The notes under the pieces are model-generated. The model had not been told where the DNA came from, did no database searches, and was given only the letters and a program-made list of their open reading frames with translations. Below are positions 54,196-64,000 of a stretch of DNA of 64,000 nucleotides, piece after piece. The stretch comes from Calliopum simillimum (Eukaryota > Arthropoda > Insecta > Diptera > Lauxaniidae), in assembly GCA_951812925.1 (NCBI GenBank), contig OX638372.1, positions 88,247,058-88,311,057 on the forward strand. The letters are read 5' to 3'. Position 1 is the first letter of the stretch. Each line of letters starts with the position of its first letter. The translations under genes were made by a program, and so were the position numbers.

Positions 54196-55248
54196 GGGGA
54201 CATTCGCTTTTGTAATTGAAAAGAAAAACACTTTTTAAAAATTTTATTATGAAGAAACTATTATATTTATTGACAAAATTTCTTTTGGACATTGTTAAAC
54301 ACTGTTTAAGAAATATGAAAAAAAATTTTTTTTTTTATTTTTAGTTTCCCTTAGCTGCTGTAGAGGGCGCCATCCAAAAGTTACTTTTTAAACGGTAGGA
54401 AATATTTTAGACCTCCTGTAACAGATTTTTGAAAAATTCAAAATGGATTTTAGTCTTGAGACCCAAAACTATACAATAAGCCTTTAAAATTCATACTTTT
54501 TTATATTTTGAAGTTTTTGTATGAATATTTATGAAAAATGCGAAATAAATTTAGGGACTTAACCTCAAAAAATGCCCCGTATAAAAAAGGGGGGCATATT
54601 TTTTAAAACTTTCAGAGGTTTATTGTTTAATATTTTTTATGAGTAATCGCATACTTTTTGGTTTTTTAAAATCCGTCGAGTAGATTCGGAGAAAAATTTC
54701 CTACCAGTTTGAAAAGTAACTTTTGGATGACGCCCTCTACAGCAGCCAAGGGAAACTAAAAATAAAAAATATAAATTTTTTTTCATATTTTTTGGACAAT
54801 ATTTAACAATGTTCAAAAGAAATTTTGTCAATAAATATAATAGCTATGTTCACGATCGGGTGCAAAAGGTCTTGCATCATAGCATTTGTAAATAGGTGTT
54901 GAAAAATTTTGCTATACAACAACAAAATATATAGGATTGAATTTACATTTGCATTTACATTTTCTATACTAAAAAACTATAGCATAAAAATATCATGTCA
55001 TTTTTCAAATAAAAATTTTTTGTTTATGCTCTCGTTCTCTTTGCTCATACGATTTTCTCAGAGGAATAAATTTTATCGTAGCTTGCAATGTTTATACTAT
55101 TAATATTGCTCACAATCAAGTGGAAATTATTGCTATTTTGCTACTTTGCAAGTCTAAATGCTCCGGATCGTGAACACCGCTAATAGTTTTTTCATAATAA
55201 AATTTTAAAAAGTGTTTTTTGTTTTCAATTACAAAAGCGAATGTCCCC
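54196..55248. mobile_element. TTAA-flanked foldback element, 1053 bp including nested MITE
   Basis: The ends GGGGACATTCGCTTTTGTAA are perfect inverses of each other, flanked on both sides by TTAA (54192-54195, 55249-55252), which suggests a piggyBac-type element. Long arms (AGTTTCCCTTAGCTGCTGTA, TAGAGGGCGCCATCCAAAAG and inverses). Right arm split by the MITE at 54843. Confidence 0.78.
54843..55180. mobile_element. MITE of the TTCACGATC family, copy 3 (338 bp)
   Basis: The ends are GCTATGTTCACGATC and GCGGTGTTCACGATC (reverse complement). TAATA flanks both sides (54838-54842, 55181-55185). The other arm of the host TTAA element shows the empty site AAATATAATAGTTT, so the 5 bp duplication is directly verified. 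Confidence 0.85.
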
Positions 55249-56184
55249 TTAATTCGATGAATTTAACTATATGATCCTTACATCTGAGGTGTATCATGTG
55301 TTCAGTAAACTTATGCAGGACATTACGAGGAATATTTTTATAGAAAATTTTAACCCTCTACAACCCTCACATGTGGGTCATTTTCACCCTTATCTTAAAA
55401 AGTTACAAAAATGACACCTTTAACAGGGGAATATTGAGTCAGTATGTACTATAGAAATATTTGCTATAAAATTCCACTACTAGTTGCTGCATACTAAAAA
55501 GTCGAAACTTTATCCCGAAACCCAAAAAATCGTTAAAATCAATTAGGACTTTTCACATTGTATATTTATTACATCCCTGCCGCGCTTTCCTTAAGTTTTA
55601 AAATATTTTCGTCTTCGGTAACTCCTAATAAAATTTTCGGTAGAATATTTTTGCAAAATTCTTTAACCCATTGTAGCCCAGTTTTTAGGGGGGGAGGGGT
55701 GAAAAATACCCTTAAACAGGATATAATGGGTTAATATGCTCAAGGAAAATGATCCTTGTGTGATTTCGTTATGATCTCGTGACAACAAGTTTTATCTAAC
55801 ATTATCATTTATTATTCATCGATTTAACACAATAATGCGTTATCTTTGTTTTTTTCATGTACAGTGACTTTAAAAATCGATTAAAAAAAATCTGACGTGC
55901 TGGAGAAAAACGATGAGACACGGGTATTTTTTTTAACGTCTACTTTAAAATTTTTTTGGATTTTCTCATGTGTTTTTTTTTTTGTGTCAAACCCTGTAAT
56001 CGGAGGATGACAATCTCTTTGTTTTTCCTCAGATTGTAAGGCAGTCTCGTGAATATTTCTGTGCTCAGAAAGCAAAAGCTGGTATCGCATGTTGTCATAA
56101 TTTCTCAGGAGAGCAAGTTTAAATTTGTGAAAAAATCACAATATACGGTTTTTCTAAGGAACTACAAGTCATAGAGCAAATCTG

Positions 56185-56416
56185 GGGCCTTACTCTGTAA
56201 TGCGATGCGATAGGAAATGCGTTGCGAAAGCCAGATTCGATGCGAAAAATAATTGCCATTCTGTAAATCGTTCGCATCGGGAGTACCGTTACCAACGATG
56301 TTTCACTGAAAACGCTACTCCCAATGCGAACGATTTACAGAATGGCAATTATTTTTCGCATCGAATCTGGCTTTCGCAACGCATTTCCTATCGCATCGCA
56401 TTACAGAGTAAGGCCC
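56185..56416. mobile_element. near-perfect hairpin MITE, 232 bp
   Basis: Arms of about 100 bp differ by only about one base: GGGCCTTACTCTGTAATGCG at both ends through GATTTACAGAATGGCAATTA-type blocks to GGGAGT / GGGAGT next to a 32 bp loop. The flanking 3-mer CTG occurs on both sides (56182-56184, 56417-56419), compatible with a PIF/Harbinger-like 3 bp duplication. Very recent by arm identity. Confidence 0.8.
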
Positions 56417-56419
56417 CTG

Positions 56420-57484
56420 GTTTTGCCAGATCTTACCGACGACAATAGCCTAGATAACATAACTCATTTTTATAAAAACTGATCGGTACCAGCTGCTCCT
56501 TTTCAGGAGACATTCTATTTTTACTAATTTATGTATACATACATATTTGAGTGTATTCCTTCCCAAATACATAGATCCATCTTAAAAAAAAAGTATTTTC
56601 ACAGAATTAATAAAAAAAAAAACAGACAGAAAATAAGACATCCATTCTCAACGCTTTTTGGAATGTATGAATGTATGTATTCTCCTTTAACTCCTAGGAG
56701 GAGCATAGGGCCAGTATGAAATCTCTCCATTTGTCACGATCCCTTGCGATGACTTTTATCTCTTTTTGGAATGCTGAATCAAAATCCGACCATAATGTTA
56801 ACTTTCAGCCCCATAAATCTTGTTATAGTTGTGAAAAGTTTTATTCTTTCCCTTCAAAGCCCTTTCTTTTTCACTGAAATTCACCCAAAATCTAAATGAG
56901 GTATCTCCACTTCTCTTACATTTTAGGTTACCATATTTCAGTGAAAAAGAAAGATATCGATATAACTCACAAAGGGCTTTGAAAGATACCAAAGCATACC
57001 AAAGTGCATTGAGAAATGTTATTTCCGTTTTCGTACTTTTATAGTTTTTGTTTTTCTTAGAGTAAGTTCTACTTAGTCTCTGAAATTTTCTAGTTAACAA
57101 TTGTTAACAATTTTTTGAAAGCGAATAAAGCTAATTTCACTAGTTATTGGTGACTTGACTCGTTTTTGTGTGGAAAACCAGCCGTTTTTGACTAATTTTT
57201 GCCTCAAAAAACGAATGATATGAAAAACGAGCCGTTATCGATGACAGTGTGAAAAAGGTATAACTGCAAATACTTAAATGTTCAATTAAAGTATCTTTTG
57301 TGGGGAAAAAATTACTGTAAAGAAGTGTAACATTCTAGTACTAGTTTCTTGTGTAGCCCAAAGTTTAGTTAAACTTTTGCATTTTGTGATTGTGTAAAAG
57401 TGTTTGTTTCTTTTATCTGTGAATCGTAATGTAAACAATGAATAAAGAATTAGAATCCAGGAAGTGCCAATTCGCTTGTTCTTA
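56420..57484. other. intergenic, nothing recognised
   Basis: The short ORFs have no domain. An inverted pair (AGGCTTTGAAAG / CTTTCAAAGCCC type) links 56850-56885 with 56945-56985. Confidence 0.4.
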
Positions 57485-57876
57485 TATTTTTAGATTACAC
57501 GCCCATTACACGGATAAAACTTTATAATATGTGGCTTAACGAGAAGCAGGAGGTTGATGCTGATATTAGTTACTTTTTTGTTGAAAGTGGACTGCAGAAT
57601 ATCGAAAGTGAAGAATACTGTGAAAGATTTAAAAAACCTCTCCGAAAATTGATCAGTTTACTTAAAGTGGTCATCAAATATTGATCGACCTCAAATGCCG
57701 TTTGCAAACAAAGGTGAAAAAGTGAAAAAAAAATTGGAAGTTTCTGGCAAAACAGATGCGTCTGCAATTGTAAAAGATCTTAACGACTCTCCAACAAGAG
57801 CAGCTAAAATGAAAAAAAGTTTTGAATACACCTACCAAAGAACCAATACCATACACAGATGAGAAAGCATTACTAT

Positions 57877-60103
57877 CACAGAACGAAAAAACTATTGTAA
57901 ATTTCCTTAGTTTTCTTAGGTAAAAATTTTTGTATGAAATAAATTATTTTACCTAAGTTTTTTGTAATTTTATACATAACTTAGGTTAAAAGATTTTAGG
58001 CAACTTACCTAAAAAAACTTAGGTGTTTTGCCTAAGTTTTATAAGGCAATTTTCCGAAGTACTTAAGTAATTAACTAAAAACTTCGGCAATTTACCTAAG
58101 TTGTATTTTTTGCTATATCATCTGATTTTTTTTTTTTAAGTGAAAAATTGTTGAACAAAGACTTCTGTGGTGAGTATTTGTTTTAAATACTTTTTTACAA
58201 TAATATTGGTATAATCATAATTGTCATTATATGTCATTTGAATTGACCCAAAAAGAAGATATGGTGAATGTATTGCCGCTAAAGTCATTCGATGGCCATC
58301 CACTCAACATGCAAAAACTTCGGAATGGGAATTGGATGATAGACCAAAAAAATATTTCCAGTAAAAACAAATTTTCTTCAAGCAGCACAAATTTTAAAGT
58401 AACTAAAGTAATACTTTTTTTTAACAAAATAAAATTTTATTTGCTTGAATTTTATTAAGAAAACTTCTCTAAAAACTTAAAACCGCAACGCAAATGGATA
58501 AAAGAATCGAAAACGATTTCGTTATACTTGGAAACGTGAAATTTGCATCCGAAGTAGGAGCAAATGAAGAAACATTTTCCGAAGCAGAACAATTTATAGA
58601 GTATATCGAAGACGATAAAACTTTTAATGACCAAACGGATCCACTAAGGGATTTGCTATGGGAGTGGGACCTGGAATAAGAATTGTACACCTTGCTGAAA
58701 TGTAAGCATTAAACAGATCACTAGATTTTAAAACTAGAAATGTTTCTATCACATTTTTTTTTGTCTCATCTATTACTAACATTAAAACGCTTTGGTTTTA
58801 GCCAAAGAAATTACAATTGAAAGCCTAATGTACACAAAGTCTAAGCATTTAGATGAAATTTTTGGTGGAACAAAGCTTAATGCAAAAATTATATTTGAGC
58901 ATAAGCTTGGCGAATGGCAAAACAAACAAGTAAGTGTAAGACCAAATATATTGTTATAAAAAACATAACACTTTCTTAAAGGGTATATTTTACCTGCGCA
59001 CCTGTAAGGAGACAAACGACTTCCATCAACCGTTACCAGAGGAAATATCGGTAACTCCCAACCTGTCACCCATAAAAAGTGAAAAGTCGCCTGTAAGTAT
59101 AAACTTAAGAACATTATACACTTGCTGGACTTGAATATTCAAAGGCATAAAAATCTGAGCACTGCTGCCGGCACTCATATTTTGCATAATCAAGTCCATG
59201 AAGCTCCTACACTATTCAAGTTGGCATTATTTAACATAATTTTGAGTATCGATTGAATTACATATATTATATTATTTTAGGTGCTGTATAGTGTTTCTGA
59301 CATTTTAAAATGCACGAAGCAGGGCGAACGCATTTTAAAACTATACAAAGAATCTAAAATGTTAGCACTTCAAGACAAGACAGAAATTGTCCATAAGACG
59401 ATACAATATTTTATTGAAAATGAGTTTTCAATAAATGTAGAAACTTGCAAAAATCTACCGGAGCAAATCCTTCAAATTTTTCCAACTGAATGTATGGTAA
59501 GATTTAACCATTGTATTTTAACTTGTCCAGGCATTAACTTGGACCAAATGTTTAAAAAAGTATGGAATAAGTTCAGTTTACAGATAATTGTGGGCTGTCC
59601 AAAAAAAAGGATTACATTTCTCTGCTAAAATAGGACTTCAGCCATAAATGAGAACCTATTTATGGAGATATACTTTTTTTGTTTATTATAGTATGTATAC
59701 ATATATGTATGTAGTTTGCTATATTATACATGTAAATTGAAAAAATAAAATATAAAATAAAACAGTTAAAATTTAAATAAACGATTTTTAATTTTCAATT
59801 ATAAGTTATTGTACAGCTCTGTATGTAGGAACAAAAAAAATATAAAAAAAAACACCTAAAAAACTTAGGCAAATATTTATTATATTACCTAATTTAATTT
59901 CGCTAAGCTGCCTAAGCTGCCTAAGCTGCTTTGGCATTTTACCTAATAATTTGATATAAATTGCTTAAGTAAAATTTACCTAAGCTTTACCTAAGTTTTT
60001 TTAGCATTAATACCTAAAAACTTAGCTGGAGCATATAGCCGTAAGTTCTTAGGCAAATTATACTCGATTCTTAGGTGAATTTTCACAAGTTTTTCGTTCT
60101 GTG
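57877..60103 (+). mobile_element. CACTA-like element, 2227 bp, inserted in Transib fossil
   Basis: TIRs CACAGAACGAAAAACT and CACAGAACGAAAAACTTG; 3 bp duplication TAT (57874-57876, 60104-60106) confirmed because removing it restores the Transib frame. Both ends carry dozens of subterminal copies of TTACCTAAGTTTT or its inverse AAAACTTAGGTAA, the subterminal-repeat layout of En/Spm (CACTA) elements. It encodes a spliced gene (58494-59496) but no recognised transposase. Confidence 0.72.
58494..59496 (+). pseudogene. spliced gene in CACTA-like element, one in-frame stop
   Basis: Exons 58494..58701, 58802..58929, 58982..59092 and 59281..59496, all with GT..AG introns and agreeing phases. Products: NDFVILGNVKFASEVGANEE and AEQFIEYIEDDKTFNDQTDP, WEWDLE, stop (TAA 58677), ELYTLLK; then KEITIESLMYTKSKHLDEIF; GIFYLRTCKETNDFHQPLPE; and VLYSVSDILKCTKQGERILK, EIVHKTIQYFIENEF, LPEQILQIFPTECM. 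The last exon resembles a domain of uncharacterised insect proteins that recur near transposons (GxxIL..YK, IV..ii..f, i..iFP.E). An upstream exon at 58231 is possible. Function unknown. Confidence 0.6.
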
Positions 60104-61111
60104 TATTGTTTATCGACGGCAAGTATACGAAAAGCACTTACATTGCAATGCACATCGGTGCTAAAAGTCACAATGACAAATGCTACCCTAGCAATGAAAT
60201 AAAGATCTATCATATGCAAATGATGTCTCAGCGGAAGTTAGCTTGCAGTATTTAGTTGACCACACTGAAAGACGGATTATAGCACTGCAAAGAGAAAAGC
60301 TGGCACAATCAAAATATGCTGAGTTAACTTTGATTTATAAGTGGGGATTTGATGGTAGCAGTGGACATTCATCGTATAAGCAACAGTTTAGTTCAAGCGG
60401 CACAGATAAAGCGTAACATAGTTCCAACGACAATTAAGATTGGGGACAATACAACTGCGATTTATCACATTTTCCACTTGACAATCATTGATGGCAAGGT
60501 TCTACGCTCAGTGATTGCGTGCGCAATTTGTGGAATTTTGAATTCAAAAATGCCAAGCCCGTAATGAATCTGATAAAGCCCTAAAAAAAAGAAACAAAGA
60601 CGCAAGTAATGAATGCGCTAGAATCAGAAATTAATTTACTGGGAATTGGAACCACCAATGATGGCAACACAGCCAGCAGCCATGCTTAGCATCTAAATTA
60701 ACCGATGTTAATGAAAATCTGATAAAAAAGTAAGGAGTCTTTTTAAGAACTATGTCATGGAAGCGTTTCGCGCATTTGCGTTCGATACAGCGAAATGTAC
60801 ATTAAGTTGCATCCGTGGTTTATGCCTTCATGCGTTCACAAAATTTTTATTAATGGCGCAGGCATATTACAAAATGCTGAAATTATGACCGAGTAAGCAC
60901 TTAAGTCTCGAAATAAAGACTACAGGCTTGACCGAGAACACCATACGAGAAAACAATAGAGGACCTCTTTCATTATTTTCTTTTATCATCGTATCCCGTA
61001 ATATCATATTTTTCAACAAAACCATCTTTACAGAAAGAAAAAGAGAATTTCTTTCATGAAGAGATGTCACTGCTCCCCGATCTTTTTATACCAGAAGCAG
61101 ATTGTGACTAA

Positions 61112-61463
61112 GAATCCTTGTGTATACTTTTGGCTTATACCTAACAAAGTAATTTTTATCAATATTATTATATAGTACAATAATTGTGACCATACGAAAT
61201 AATATCTACTGTTACACTTGGTTGATGATGACAAGTGAACAAACTTTTTACAAATGATCACATCCAAGACACCACTCTGCAAAAAGAAAGCTTTGAATTC
61301 AGAGAATTTTTAACTGTAAAATTAAGCAAGAAATTTGTTGAAATTTTGTGCACTACCTCCGTCATAAAAGTTAGCACAGGGGATTGAAAATGCGCAATAT
61401 TGGTTTACGGACACGCCTACAACATATACGAAAAAAATTTAAAAAGCATTATTTAGCAAATTA
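61112..61463. other. non-coding, nothing recognised
   Basis: 3' flank of the Transib fossil; its right TIR should lie here but was not found. Confidence 0.35.
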
Positions 61464-61588
61464 ACAGGTCATTCAATAAGTCCGTAGGATGACAACGATA
61501 CGTGTATAAGTTTGACAACAATCGGACTATTGATTCGTGAGTAATAGCATTTTGTCTGAAGCAACTTTTGTTAGTGAAAAAAAACTAG

Positions 61589-62482
61589 AAAGGGTGTAAA
61601 ATTTGGCCTGACCAAACATTAAATACCCTACACTGCAGTATTTTCAAAATTTTGCTCATATGGGAGGTGCTACGCCCTGTCCGAGTTCACCCAGTTTTTG
61701 TTCAGAGTTATATAGTTTTTAGTGTCTGAGTGAAAAACGTTTTCAGTATAGCATTTTAAAGCTTTTGCTTATATAGGAGCAGCCGCGCCCTCTTGTCCGA
61801 GTTCTTCTAGTTTTAGCTTAGAGCGCGCATTTTTAGTCTTTAGTATTTGAGAGAAGTTTGGTTGGATTATATCAAAAAACTCTTTCAGTATAGCATTTTG
61901 AAACTTATGCTCATATGTGAGGTGCCACACCCCCTGGTCCGATTTCATCCAATTTTTGTTGAGAGCTTTCATTTATGATTCTTAGTGTCTGAGTCAAATT
62001 TAGTTCGAATATCTCATGAAACGCTTTCAGTATAGCGTTTTGAAGCTTTTGCTTATATGGGAGGTGCAACGCCCTCTTGTCCGAATTTGCTCAGTTTTTT
62101 TTCTCAGAGCTTGCGCATACAGTTCTTAGTATTTATGCGTATTTTAGTTGCATTGTCGTGAAAAATACTCCTAAAATTGCATTTTGAATATATTTTTTGT
62201 ATGGGCGGTAGGCGTGTCCGTTAACCGATTTTGCTCATTTTCAATCCCAGGAGCTATCTTTGACGACGGAGGCAGCGTACCAAATTTCATTGAAATATCT
62301 TGCTCAGTTTTCCCAAAAAGTGTATTTCAACACACAGCCAGCCACCCACCCAGCCAGCCAGACAGACGGACATGGCTATATCGACTCAGGAGGTAACGTT
62401 GATCAAGAATATATATACTTTTCTATATCTGCCACGCCTCCTTCTCTGCGTTACAAACGGAAGGACAAAGTGTAGGGTATAA
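61589..62482 (-). mobile_element. mini-me-like element, copy D
   Basis: On the minus strand from TATACCCTACACTTTGTCCT to a terminal ...CACCCTTTCTAG next to TTTTTTT. Core GACGGACATGGCTATATCGA with GACA-type microsatellite, and four GGGAGGTGC-type blocks. Same CTAG terminus as copies A and C. Inserted in the 5' part of the mariner. Confidence 0.72.
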
Positions 62483-62509
62483 AAATGGTATAAGTGAATT
62501 TCGAGTTTT

Positions 62510-63056
62510 GATAAAGCATTGCTTTCTGATGGAAAAAATACAGTGGAAACCAAACAATGGATTGATAAACATTATCCGAACTCTCCTCCATCGCTACAAA
62601 TGAATTGCTGAATTTAAACGTGGTCGTACCAGCACAAATGATGCAGAGCGCAGTAGACGCCCAAATGAGGCAGTTATTCCAGAAAACAATAAAAAAATCC
62701 ACAAATTAGTTATGAACGATTGCAAATTGAAGGTGCACGAGCTAGCTGACATTGTAAAGATATCAGATGGTAGTGTTTTTGCCATTTTACATGAACATTT
62801 GGATATGCAAAAGCTCTGTGCAAATTGATGCTTCAGAGGAGTGATGGCGCTGTTAAACCGCAATAAAATCGAATTCTATCGTCGATATGTGACAATGAAT
62901 GAAACATGGCTTCACTTTTACACACCAGATTCGAAAAGACAGTCAGCTGAGGCCTATTTTGACGAAAAAGAGAAATCGTACTGTAAAAGTGGTATCGAAA
63001 AGTTGGAAAATCGTTATACTCGTTATATCGCCCTTGAAGACAACTATGTTGAATAA
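62510..63056 (+). pseudogene. mariner transposase, truncated and internally deleted
   Basis: KHCFLMEKNTVETKQWIDKH, AEFKRGRTSTNDAERSRRPN, NDCKLKVHELADIVKISDGS and FAILHEHLDMQKLCAN, a stop, then VTMNETWLHFYTPDSKRQSA (first catalytic region, MNETW), and after a large deletion the C-terminal end SGIEKLENRYTRYIALEDNY. The N-terminal HTHs are well preserved; most of the DD34D core is lost. Confidence 0.75.
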
Positions 63057-63123
63057 TTAAATCGAGTTTGGTCAAAATTTTGTTTTTTTCTTACTTATCC
63101 TACAGAGTTATTAAATAACCCGT

Positions 63124-63722
63124 TATTTACGACTATGCAACTGAAATACCAGAAATCTTAATAGCAAGCTCTGAAAAAAACCTCGGTGGATTTGAATAAA
63201 AGGGCGTAGCCTCCCCTTACAAGTGAAATTTTGAAAATGCAACCAAATTTTACAGACATTACGAATAGTCGGTGAAAGCTTTGAGCAAATACAACCTGAA
63301 ATCAGACAAAAGGGTGTGGCTAAGGACTGCAATCTGGTACAATTTTCAATCCTGTCGCATTCTTTCAATCCGACCGGATTATAAATAAAAGACAAGTAAT
63401 ATCCCCGATCTCCTTCACTTGCTATCATTTTATATTTTAATATTTTCACAAAATCTCTCTCTGTTTGCGTCTAACTGTATTTATATTTGTAATTATTCTT
63501 GAAGTGTCAAATCAATCCGTAGTGACGATTAATCTAAGCCGTTTTCTGTTATATTAACAAATGAATAACACTTTTTCCAAGATTTTTTCATTTTTAATCG
63601 CATTACTGTTCTTTCGGCATGGTTAATGTAACATTATCACTGTCTTCAAGTCCTTAATTTTAGACCATTCTAAGTCGTTAAATTTTGTATCAGATCCTAT
63701 GTTAATTAAAGCTTTATATATA
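63124..63722. other. intergenic, nothing recognised
   Basis: Repeat-derived AT-rich DNA with one AAGGGCGTAGCCTCCCCTTA block at about 63199; no gene. Confidence 0.4.
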
Positions 63723-64000
63723 TTTGGTGTGTGCATTAATTTCCATCGTTTTTTTTTATTTGAGACTTTATTTAAAGAAAATGATACAATGTATTTTATT
63801 CAAAGTATTGCCCATCGCTAGTCACTACTTTTTCCCATCTTTCTGGCAATTTATGGATTCCATCCCAGAAAAACTGCGCTGGCTTGGCGGCCAAAAACGA
63901 ATTGAGCCAATTTTCGATATCTTGAACTGAAGTGAAGCGTATTCCTGATAGGGCATTCTGCATCGATCGGAACAAATGGTACAAGGTCTGGGCTATAAGG
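63723..64000 (-). mobile_element. 3' end of a mariner element, cut by window end
   Basis: The terminal sequence GGTGTGTGCATTAATTTCCA lies outside the transposase stop and looks like a mariner TIR next to TATATAT. The element continues beyond 64000. Confidence 0.6.
63796..64000 (-). CDS. mariner transposase C-terminus (partial)
   Basis: The open frame reads SMQNALSGIRFTSVQDIENW, LNSFLAAKPAQFFWDGIHKL and PERWEKVVTSDGQYFE with stop, the conserved end of mariner transposases (FF..GIHKLPERW). It is open to the window edge, so the copy could be intact upstream. Different from the broken mariners at 43613 and 62510. Confidence 0.75.
   Translation of the reverse strand, partial: LIAQTLYHLFRSMQNALSGIRFTSVQDIENWLNSFLAAKPAQFFWDGIHKLPERWEKVVTSDGQYFE

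Larger units (their letters stand above)
54034..55973. mobile_element. outer inverted-repeat element hosting nested TEs
   Basis: Arms of about 120 bp: ACACATAAGAAAATCCAAAA at left and ACACATGAGAAAATCCAAAA (reverse complement) at right, continuing AAGTAGACGTTAAAAAAA, ATACCCGTGTCTC and CTCCAGCACGTCAGA in both. The middle contains the TTAA element at 54196-55248. Sequence 55253-55850 is otherwise unrecognised. Confidence 0.65.
57485..61111 (+). pseudogene. Transib-type (RAG1-related) transposase fossil
   Basis: Recognisable pieces in order: DEKALLLFIDGKYTKSTYIA (spanning the insertion point once the insert and one TAT are removed), then VSLQYLVDHTERRIIALQRE, ELTLIYKWGFDGSSGHSSYK with the first catalytic Asp (DGSSGHS), LTIIDGKV, LGTTNDGNTA, HPWFMPSCVHKIFINGAGI, ALKSRNKDYRLDREHHTRK and the C-terminus LFIPEADCD with stop. 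Stops and frameshifts are numerous; the conserved Glu just before ALKSRNKD is a TAA stop. Interrupted at 57877-60103. A dead relative of the RAG1 recombinase family; host Transib ends not located. Confidence 0.75.
61464..63123 (+). mobile_element. mariner element split by a mini-me insertion
   Basis: TIRs of about 28 bp: ACAGGTCATTCAATAAGTCC on the left and ACGGGTTATTTAATAACTCT (reverse complement) on the right, each followed by GTAGGAT, with TA on both flanks. It contains a degraded transposase (62510-63056) and, before it, the mini-me copy D. Confidence 0.75.

Noticed and set aside
62594..63075. minus-strand ORFs over the mariner
   Set aside because: Antisense shadows of the plus-strand transposase remnant.

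Overview
The window looks like nuclear DNA of a true fly (Diptera), probably tephritid-like. The reasons are AT-rich DNA, spliced genes with GT..AG introns, orthologues of prune, Nmd3 and Nipsnap, a very large C2H2 zinc-finger gene, and fly-type repeats (mini-me-like elements, Helitrons, Tc1/mariner, Tigger, Transib, foldback elements). The species assignment is an inference from the repeats. There is no operon, CRISPR array, rRNA gene or intact tRNA gene.

Layout. At 1.3-5 kb, prune (+) and Nmd3 (-) are compact and convergent. At 6.9-12.6 kb there is a six-exon Nipsnap gene (-); its introns hold a TIR element with a tRNA-Met-like sequence and a head-to-tail Helitron array. At 13-18 kb a repeat-rich stretch holds a MADF domain exon pair, an Ala/Ser/Pro-rich exon and a frameshifted lola-like zinc-finger exon (all -). 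At 19.35-24.59 kb lies a 5.2 kb foldback element with internally repetitive arms and an 11 bp target duplication; it carries a 198-codon ORF resembling a ubiquitin-specific protease whose catalytic His is replaced by Gln. At 24.8-26.1 kb is a broken Tigger/pogo transposase with a hAT-type MITE inside it. At 27.7-46.1 kb a five-exon gene (-) encodes a protein of about 4181 aa with about 23 C2H2 fingers; all splice phases agree, and TEs sit in its introns. From 46.1 kb to the end I see no confident host gene, only nested DNA transposons: MITEs, two mini-me copies head to head, a three-level nest at 54-56 kb, a near-perfect hairpin at 56.2 kb, a Transib (RAG1-related) fossil split by a CACTA-like element with its own spliced gene, a mariner split by a mini-me element, and the end of another mariner.

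The host genes are housekeeping or regulatory: a DHH phosphoesterase, a 60S export adaptor, a mitochondrial NIPSNAP protein and a probable nuclear zinc-finger factor. They share no evident pathway. Most of the novelty is in the mobile DNA. The best candidates are the foldback element with the protease-like ORF, the tandem Helitrons with textbook termini, the CACTA-like gene carrier, and a MITE family with ends G(A/C)(G/C)..TTCACGATC that inserts at TAATA. Exon limits come from reading splice signals and phase by eye; family names come from recognised motifs, without database searches.
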